Under the pieces are notes generated by a model. That model ran no database searches. It was given only the letters and a program-made list of their open reading frames with translations, and had not been told where the DNA came from. Below are positions 15,853 to 21,833 of a stretch of 21,833 nucleotides of DNA, in pieces (position 1 is the first letter of the stretch; every line of letters begins with the position of its first letter). This DNA comes from UBA6770 sp965661115. GTDB lineage: Bacteria > Bacteroidota > Bacteroidia > Flavobacteriales_G > Salibacteraceae. Where the stretch lies: NCBI GenBank assembly GCA_965661115.1, contig CBFICO010000030.1:1-21833 (forward strand), written 5' to 3'. Both the position numbers and the translations under genes were made by a program.

Positions 15853-17415
15853 ATGAAAGAACGTAATTACATTTTAATACAGATAGCCCTTATTGTTGCT
15901 TTAGGTGGCTTACTTATGGGGTTTGATGCTTCCGTGATTTCTGGAGTTATTCAGTTTATCGAAAAAGAATTTGAACTGACTAAATTAGAACTGGGTTGGT
16001 CTGTTGCTTCACTTACTCTTACTGCAACACTAGCCATGATGGTTGCTGGACCAATTAGCGACAAGTACGGCAGAAGAACGGTATTGCGCTACGCTGCAAT
16101 TCTCTATACAATTTCGGCAATTGGGTCAGCTTTAGCTACCAACTTTACATTTTTGGTAATTGCTAGAATGATTGGTGGGTTTGGTGTAGGAGCTTCTCTA
16201 ATTCTTGCTCCAATGTACATTGCCGAAATGGCGCCGCCAAAAATGAGAGGTCGTTTAGTTTCCTTTAACCAATTAAATATTGTAATCGGTATTTCTTTAG
16301 CATTCTTCAGTAATTATATGATTTTGCAGTTGGCTAAGTCAGATGCTTCTTGGGCGCAGTCAATGGGTTTTAATGAGTATAACTGGCGTTGGATGTTAGG
16401 GATAGAAGCTATTCCTGCTTTCTTGTATTATATCGGATTGTTTTTTGTTCCTCAAAGTCCTCGTTGGCTAATTCTAAAAGGCGAATTAGAAAAAGCCAAA
16501 GAAGTAATGTCAAAGTACAATTCAAAAGAAGAAACCGAAGAAGTTATTGCTCAAATGGTTGCTTCTGAAAGTGAAGAAGACGATTCAAAAAAGGGTAAAG
16601 TATCGGATTTATTTAAACCTGCTATGCGACTGGTTATTACCATTGGCGTGGTTGTGGCCATTTTGCAGCAAATTACAGGTATTAATTCTGTGTTTTTTTA
16701 TGCACCAATGATTTTTGAACAATCAGGTATCGGCACTGATGCCTCGTTTGTACAGGCTATTTTGGTAGGTGTTGTAAACCTCATTTTTACCATTTTGGCA
16801 ATGATGGTTATTGATAAACTTGGGCGTAAACCACTGCTGAGTGTAGGCGTTGCAGGAATTGCAGTTTGTATGTTTATTCTGGCGTATGAGTTTAATTCGG
16901 CTACCTACCAAATTACAGACGAAAGCGTTTCCAAATATCCAGAAATTGCTCAAGCTATTGATTACACCAGTTTTAAAGGGCAAACATTTGCTTCTGAAGA
17001 AGAATTTGTAGCAGCAATTCAACCATTATTTTCTGCGGATCAATTTGCTGAGGTAAAAGAAACTATGGTTAAATCGTCGGTTCAGCTGAATGCAATGCTC
17101 ATACTGTTTGCGATACTAGGTTTTGTGGCAAGCTTTGCAATGTCTATCGGACCAGTTATGTGGGTTTTGTTTTCAGAACTATTTCCGAATTATATAAGAG
17201 GTATCGCCATTTCTTTTGTGGGTTTGATAAACTCCGCGGTAAGTTTTGGTGTTCAGTGGGTTTTCCCTTGGGAATTGGAGTTTTTAGGTACTGATATTAC
17301 TTTCCTTATGTATGGTGTGTTTGCCCTAGCTGGTTTAATATTCATTGTAAAGGTAATTCCTGAAACTAAAGGAAAATCATTAGAAGAAATTGAAGATCAA
17401 TTGGTTAAAGGTTAA
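15853..17415 (+). CDS. MFS sugar porter (inner membrane)
   Basis: The product is 520 aa with about 12 membrane segments. Sugar-porter family signatures are present: MGFDASVISG (about 22-31), DKYGRR (70-74), PMYIAEMAPPKMRGR (about 120-134), VPQSPRWL, QQITGINSVFFYAPMIF, DKLGRKPLL, VMWVLFSELFPNYIRG and PETKGKSLEEIE at the end. A Glu/Asp-rich stretch (SESEEDDSKKGK) marks the central cytoplasmic loop. A loop of about 60 hydrophilic residues (roughly 349-412) sits between two segments of the second half. It imports glucose or a short glucan across the inner membrane, the substrate being inferred from the operon. The start is preceded by an A/G-rich ribosome-binding sequence (AAAAAAGG). Confidence 0.93.
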   Translation: MKERNYILIQIALIVALGGLLMGFDASVISGVIQFIEKEFELTKLELGWSVASLTLTATLAMMVAGPISDKYGRRTVLRYAAILYTISAIGSALATNFTFLVIARMIGGFGVGASLILAPMYIAEMAPPKMRGRLVSFNQLNIVIGISLAFFSNYMILQLAKSDASWAQSMGFNEYNWRWMLGIEAIPAFLYYIGLFFVPQSPRWLILKGELEKAKEVMSKYNSKEETEEVIAQMVASESEEDDSKKGKVSDLFKPAMRLVITIGVVVAILQQITGINSVFFYAPMIFEQSGIGTDASFVQAILVGVVNLIFTILAMMVIDKLGRKPLLSVGVAGIAVCMFILAYEFNSATYQITDESVSKYPEIAQAIDYTSFKGQTFASEEEFVAAIQPLFSADQFAEVKETMVKSSVQLNAMLILFAILGFVASFAMSIGPVMWVLFSELFPNYIRGIAISFVGLINSAVSFGVQWVFPWELEFLGTDITFLMYGVFALAGLIFIVKVIPETKGKSLEEIEDQLVKG

Positions 17416-17421
17416 TTGAAT

Positions 17422-18606
17422 ATGAAAAGTTATTTGTACGCATTAGGCACGGTTATAGTTTTTGCTGCAGCTTGCTCAGCTTCTCAAAAAAACAAAGCTG
17501 CAGATAAAAATGATGATAAAGAAGCACTTATGTTGACCTCAGAAGAGTGGGGAAATTCAAACGGTGAGTTTTCCGTGGAAATTCCAACTACAGGAAGGTA
17601 TAAAATTTCTGTATTCGGTTCATATGAGCAAGACTCACTCTGGATTGAGGATTACATCGATAATAATGATGCAAGAACTTATAACATCACTGGAAATTTG
17701 AGTGTAGGAAATAATCAAGCTGCTAGTGTAGTTGGTTCGCCTTTGCAAATAGGACAACACCAAATGAGAATTAATGGTGATAGTGCTGCTGCTGTTGATA
17801 GCATCCAATTTGAGTTGATACAGTTGATACCAGAACAATCAGACACTCTAACTCAGAATATGGAAGGAGAAGAGTGGAAGTTGGTTTGGTCAGACGAATT
17901 TGAAGGTAACGGTTTGCCAGACTCTACTAAATGGACACATAATGTCGGAAACTGGGGTTGGGGCAACAATGAGCTTCAGTATTACACTAACGCACATACT
18001 CAAAATACCCGAATAGAAAACGGCAATTTAATTATTGAAGCCATAAAAGATGAAAAAGGAAACTGGACTTCTGGTCGATTAACAACACAGGGTAAAGTTT
18101 CTTTCGAATACGGTAGAATCGAATATCGAGCAAAAGTGCCAACAAAAAGAGGAGTATGGTCTGCAGGTTGGTTGTTAGGTGACAGTTACAGAGACGAAAT
18201 TTCGTGGCCATACTGCGGTGAAATTGATGTTTTGGAATGTGTTGGATACGAGATTAATGATACCACAGGTGTTGGAATTAATCATGCAACTTGTCATACT
18301 AGAGCATATTATTTTAAGCAGAATAATCAAATCGGAAGAGAGATTGCGGTGGATAGTATGAACACAAAGTTCCATACCTACGCTGTTGAGTGGTATCCAA
18401 ACCGTATTGAAGGCTATTTAGATGGCGAGCATTATTACACTTATGATAAAAATGCTAATGATCTGGAATGGCCATTCCATCAGCCACAAAATATTATTGT
18501 CAATCTTGCTATTGGCGGAGGCTGGGGAGGACTTAAAGGTTTAGATCCAGATTTTAATAGCCAACAATTTGTATTGGATTACGTGCGTGTTTATCAGAAA
18601 AAATAA
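17422..18606 (+). CDS. GH16 beta-glucanase lipoprotein with N-terminal binding-like domain
   Basis: The product is 394 aa. ATG 17422 is chosen over TTG 17416. The lipobox is VFAAAC (Cys about 20). Residues about 38-140 are a beta-rich domain (TTGRYKISVFGSYEQDS, then IGQHQMRING, then DSIQFELI) that looks like a carbohydrate-binding module of uncertain family. Residues about 150-394 are GH16: LVWSDEFEGNG, WGWGNNELQYYTN, then GEIDVLE with E267, D269 and E272, and the family ending VLDYVRVYQKK. It has a different post-catalytic segment (INHATCHTRAYYF) from the upstream GH16 (GTVHW), so the two enzymes probably differ in substrate details. It lies 6 bases after the MFS gene and 2 before GH30. Endo-beta-1,3-glucanase is likely, and mixed-linkage activity is possible. 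Confidence 0.9.
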   Translation: MKSYLYALGTVIVFAAACSASQKNKAADKNDDKEALMLTSEEWGNSNGEFSVEIPTTGRYKISVFGSYEQDSLWIEDYIDNNDARTYNITGNLSVGNNQAASVVGSPLQIGQHQMRINGDSAAAVDSIQFELIQLIPEQSDTLTQNMEGEEWKLVWSDEFEGNGLPDSTKWTHNVGNWGWGNNELQYYTNAHTQNTRIENGNLIIEAIKDEKGNWTSGRLTTQGKVSFEYGRIEYRAKVPTKRGVWSAGWLLGDSYRDEISWPYCGEIDVLECVGYEINDTTGVGINHATCHTRAYYFKQNNQIGREIAVDSMNTKFHTYAVEWYPNRIEGYLDGEHYYTYDKNANDLEWPFHQPQNIIVNLAIGGGWGGLKGLDPDFNSQQFVLDYVRVYQKK

Positions 18607-18608
18607 AA

Positions 18609-20102
18609 ATGCGCACTTGGTTATCACTAATTACGTTAGCAGCTTTTAGTATGCACAGTTGCTCAGAACCAGAATTATTAAACGTTCAAGTATTTCAGAC
18701 ATCGCAGTCTGGAGACAAGCTAGCACTGCGCTCATTGGTCATAAAACCAGACTGTAAGGCCCTAACCACCGAGCTTTTTCCAGAAAAAACCTACCAATCT
18801 ATTGAAGGGTTTGGTGGAGCTTTCACCGAATCCACTACTTATTTGTTGGATCAAATTGGCACTAAAAACAAAACTGAAATACTAAAAGCTTATTTCTCAG
18901 ATAGTGGAGCATGCTATTCTATGGCTCGAACGCACATTAATAGTTGCGATTTTTCGCTCGACAATTACGCTTACGACACCATTTCTGGAGATACTCAATT
19001 AGCGCATTTTAATGTTAGCCGAGAAAATAAACACACCATTCCAGCAATTAAACAAGCAATTGAAATTGCTGGCAAACCCATAAAAATAGTTGCATCTCCA
19101 TGGACTGCTCCACCGTGGATGAAAGACAATAAAGATTGGAAAGGAGGAAAACTACTGCCTGAATACTATCAAACCTGGGCGCTTTACTTCACTAAGTACA
19201 TCAAAGCATTTGAAAAAGAAAACATTCCAATTTGGGCGGTTAGTGTTGAAAATGAGCCACTTGGAAACAATAGTAATTGGGAAAGTATGCATTATAGCCC
19301 TTCTGAAATGGCGGGGTTTGTTAAGAATAACTTAGGCCCAATATTCAAGAAAGAAGGCATAAAAAGCAAAATCCTTTTTTACGATCAAAATAAAGGTCCA
19401 GAAATGAGAGAATGGACAGATATGTATGTAGACAAAGAATTATCGGAATACGTCTATGGAACGGCTGTACATTGGTATTCGAGCACTGTTGATTACTTTG
19501 AAGACGATTTGCATCACCATCATAATATAGCACACGATAAACATTTAATACACACCGAGGCTTGCATAGACGCTGAAATTCCTCAATGGAAAAATGATGA
19601 TTGGTATTGGCAGAAAGAGGCTACAGATTGGGGCTACGATTGGGCAAAACCTGAAAATAAAAAGTTTCACCCTAAGTATGCTCCAGTATATCGTTATGCC
19701 AGAGATATTATTGGTTGTTTAAATAATTGGGTAGAGGGTTGGATAGATTGGAACATGGTGCTGAATAAGCAAGGTGGGCCTAATTGGGCAAAAAACTGGT
19801 GCATAGCTCCAGTAATTGTAGATGAAGTAAAAGATGAAGTTTACTATACGCCACTGTACCACGCACTTGCACAGTTTAGTAAATTTATAAAACCTGGCGC
19901 TCAGCGAATTCACTGGCAAACAGAGTCTAAAGTCCTTGAAATTACTGCTGTTAAAAACCCAGATAACTCTATTGTTTTGGTAGTGTTAAATCAATCGGAA
20001 GAAGATTTTGCACACACCGTAAAGCTCAATAACCAGGAGATTACATTAAATGCTCAAAAACAAAGTTTACAGACCATTTTAATTGAGCCCAAAAGAACTT
20101 AA
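18609..20102 (+). CDS. GH30 glycosidase lipoprotein (probable beta-1,6-glucanase or exo-beta-glucosidase)
   Basis: The product is 497 aa, with a lipobox ending SMHSC (Cys about 18). The GH30 (glucosylceramidase-like) fold is shown by IEGFGGAFTES (about 66-76), SPWTAPPWMKDN, SVENEP with the acid/base Glu216, and HTEACIDAE with the nucleophile Glu317. A C-terminal beta domain (IVLVVLNQSEEDF) follows. In laminarin loci GH30 enzymes commonly remove beta-1,6-linked glucose branches, which suits this operon. Subfamily and linkage are inferred. The gene starts 2 bases after the GH16 stop, and the next start codon directly follows its stop. Confidence 0.92.
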   Translation: MRTWLSLITLAAFSMHSCSEPELLNVQVFQTSQSGDKLALRSLVIKPDCKALTTELFPEKTYQSIEGFGGAFTESTTYLLDQIGTKNKTEILKAYFSDSGACYSMARTHINSCDFSLDNYAYDTISGDTQLAHFNVSRENKHTIPAIKQAIEIAGKPIKIVASPWTAPPWMKDNKDWKGGKLLPEYYQTWALYFTKYIKAFEKENIPIWAVSVENEPLGNNSNWESMHYSPSEMAGFVKNNLGPIFKKEGIKSKILFYDQNKGPEMREWTDMYVDKELSEYVYGTAVHWYSSTVDYFEDDLHHHHNIAHDKHLIHTEACIDAEIPQWKNDDWYWQKEATDWGYDWAKPENKKFHPKYAPVYRYARDIIGCLNNWVEGWIDWNMVLNKQGGPNWAKNWCIAPVIVDEVKDEVYYTPLYHALAQFSKFIKPGAQRIHWQTESKVLEITAVKNPDNSIVLVVLNQSEEDFAHTVKLNNQEITLNAQKQSLQTILIEPKRT

Positions 20103-21833
20103 ATGATGAAAGAAGAAGTATTGGAAGTTGTTGAAAAAGATAATAATCAGATGGATAAGAGTATTTCCGGTGAGTTTGTAATGCGTCACGATGGCGAATT
20201 TTTTGTCATTAGAAATTACGACAATATGCGTCCATTTTTTATGACCATTGTAAGTGCAAACAATCATTGGTTGTTTCTGTCCAGCAATGGAGGACTTTCG
20301 GCAGGTAGAGAAAACCCAGACAGTGCATTGTTTCCGTATTACACCGATGATAAGATAACTGACATGGCTGATGTTACGGGTTCTAAAACCATAATCCGTA
20401 TAAAATCATCGCAAGGCATAAAGGTTTGGGAGCCGTTTAACCAGCATCTAAAAGGAGTGTATAATACTACTGCCAATCTTTTTAAAAATAGAGTAGGAAA
20501 TAAGGTCGTTTTTCAAGAAATCAACCACGATTTAGGTTTGACCTTCGAATACAGTTGGTCTTTTTCTGAACGTTACGGTATTGTTAAAAAAGGAGAAATA
20601 ATAAATAATGCAGACGCATTAGTTCAAGTTGAATTACTTGATGGTATTCAGAATATTTTGCCTTATGGTGTTTCAAATGCTTTACAGAACGACAGAAGTA
20701 CACTGGTTGATGCTTATAAAACGGCTGAGTGGAATTCAAAATACAATTTGGCTATCTATGTTTTAAGCTCAATGATAGTTGATAAAGCCGAGCCCAGTGA
20801 AGCTTTAATGGCTACCACAGTTTGGTCAACAGGATTAGAGCAATCTGAAAAATTAGTTTCAAACGTTCAGTTGGGTAATTTCAGAAGATCTGGAAAGGTT
20901 GTTACCGAAGGCCTGATTAAAGCAGAAAAAGGTGCCTTTTATGTTGCTTCAACATTAGAATTGGATGCAAAAGCAGCTGAGTGTTGGAGTATAGTTGCTG
21001 AAGTAAATCAGAATCACAACAAGATTGTAAAACTCTCCAAAGAATTGAGTAGCCCGGCTAAAATTTCAAAGGCACTTGACGAAGACGTACTAAAAAACAA
21101 AATCGAATTAAGAAAAAAGATTGGTTTTGCTGACGGAATTCAGCACTCGGCAGATACGTTTGGAGCAGGACGTCATTTTTCAAACGTGCTCTTCAACATA
21201 ATGCGTGGTGGAATCTTTGAGGATTTATATGAAATAGAAACCGCAGATTTCATGCAGCACATAAAGCGTATGAATGTAAAAGATTATTCAGAACTGAAAC
21301 CCGCTTTAAAGGAGCTACCTGAGTATATTTCTTACCACCAACTGCGTTATTTCTTGACTGCGGCTAGGCATTCAAAAGCAATGCGCTACTATTTTGAGTA
21401 CCTGCCCATTTCGTTTAGTAGAAGGCACGGAGATCCAAGCCGTCCGTGGAATTACTTCAGCATTGAATTGAAAGATGACGAAGGAAATAAATTGAGGAGT
21501 TACGAAGGAAATTGGAGAGATATCTTTCAAAATTGGGAGGCACTCGCATTCAGTTTTCCCGAGTTTAGTTTGGGAATGATATCCAAGTTTGTAAACGCCT
21601 CTACAATAGACGGTTATAATCCGTATCGCATAACAACAGAAGGTATTGATTGGGAAGTGATAGATCCTAACGATCCTTGGTCGCATATCGGTTACTGGGG
21701 AGATCACCAGATAATTTATCTGTGTAAATTCCTTGAGTTCTCCTACAATCACCACCCAAAAAGACTCCAGGCCTTATTGAGTAGCAAAATATTTAGCTAC
21801 GCTAATGTTCCCTACAGAATTAAGGGTTATGAC
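20103..21833 (+). CDS. GH149-like beta-1,3-glucan phosphorylase, 5' part only
   Basis: The frame opens at ATG 20103 (or ATG 20106), immediately after the GH30 stop, and stays open for 577 codons to the window edge. There is no signal peptide, so it is cytoplasmic. The N-terminal segment NYDNMRPFFMTIVSANNHW, then SSNGGLSAGREN, then LFPYYTDDKI resembles the beta-sandwich start of GH94/GH149/GH161-type phosphorylases. Later GNWRDIFQNWEAL holds an RDxxQ pattern around Asp473, the kind of site that carries the catalytic Asp in GH94-related enzymes, and HIGYWGDHQIIYL follows. From memory this best fits GH149, proteins of roughly 1,100 residues that phosphorolyse beta-1,3-glucan to alpha-glucose-1-phosphate. 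The operon (GH16, GH17, GH30, kinase) supports that. The family call is recognition, not a search result. Confidence 0.7.
   Translation, partial: MMKEEVLEVVEKDNNQMDKSISGEFVMRHDGEFFVIRNYDNMRPFFMTIVSANNHWLFLSSNGGLSAGRENPDSALFPYYTDDKITDMADVTGSKTIIRIKSSQGIKVWEPFNQHLKGVYNTTANLFKNRVGNKVVFQEINHDLGLTFEYSWSFSERYGIVKKGEIINNADALVQVELLDGIQNILPYGVSNALQNDRSTLVDAYKTAEWNSKYNLAIYVLSSMIVDKAEPSEALMATTVWSTGLEQSEKLVSNVQLGNFRRSGKVVTEGLIKAEKGAFYVASTLELDAKAAECWSIVAEVNQNHNKIVKLSKELSSPAKISKALDEDVLKNKIELRKKIGFADGIQHSADTFGAGRHFSNVLFNIMRGGIFEDLYEIETADFMQHIKRMNVKDYSELKPALKELPEYISYHQLRYFLTAARHSKAMRYYFEYLPISFSRRHGDPSRPWNYFSIELKDDEGNKLRSYEGNWRDIFQNWEALAFSFPEFSLGMISKFVNASTIDGYNPYRITTEGIDWEVIDPNDPWSHIGYWGDHQIIYLCKFLEFSYNHHPKRLQALLSSKIFSYANVPYRIKGYD

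Noticed and set aside
21372..21755. Minus-strand open frame of 127 codons near the right edge
   Set aside because: It lies within the uninterrupted 577-codon plus-strand frame that follows the GH30 gene. The plus-strand product has phosphorylase-like motifs and the minus one has none.

Overview
The window looks like a chromosomal piece of a marine-type Bacteroidota bacterium, most likely a flavobacterium. Reasons: it is AT-rich, it has a SusC/SusD pair, it carries many Bacteroidota-style lipoproteins (Cys after a short hydrophobic leader, often followed by Lys-Lys), Shine-Dalgarno sequences are weak, and a perfect Bacteroidota -7 box (TAnnTTTG) sits upstream of one operon. No tRNA, rRNA, CRISPR array, insertion sequence or phage gene was seen.

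The content is a beta-1,3-glucan (laminarin-type) utilisation locus joined to a complete set of Entner-Doudoroff genes. Left half, minus strand: an incomplete secreted protein made of tandem carbohydrate-binding-like modules (1-704), then an operon transcribed right to left: susC (8045-4902), susD (4895-3423), a PKD-containing surface lipoprotein (3407-2037) and a GH16 laminarinase lipoprotein (2015-849). A divergent intergenic region (8046-8266) separates this from the right half.

Right half, plus strand: a Nudix/winged-helix regulator (8267-9016); zwf (9106-10578, broken by one in-frame TGA), pgl, edd, eda; a BadF-type sugar kinase; a GH17 lipoprotein; an MFS sugar porter; a second GH16 lipoprotein; a GH30 lipoprotein; and the first 577 codons of a large protein resembling GH149 beta-1,3-glucan phosphorylases, which runs off the end. 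Gaps within this block are a few bases, so zwf onward reads as one operon.

Inferred working model: GH16, GH17 and GH30 enzymes cut the beta-1,3 backbone and beta-1,6 branches. SusCD and the PKD/CBM-like proteins bind and import oligosaccharides. The MFS porter takes sugar into the cytoplasm, where the phosphorylase and the kinase yield glucose phosphates. Zwf-Pgl-Edd-Eda then make pyruvate and glyceraldehyde-3-phosphate.

Two observations stand out. First, zwf, the entry enzyme, carries a nonsense codon in its conserved RIDHYLGKE substrate-binding motif. Second, a dyad TATRGT-N7-ACYATA with identical spacing occurs upstream of the CBM-repeat gene, at the susC start and upstream of zwf. This suggests one regulator, possibly the Nudix protein encoded between them, controls glycan capture and sugar catabolism together.
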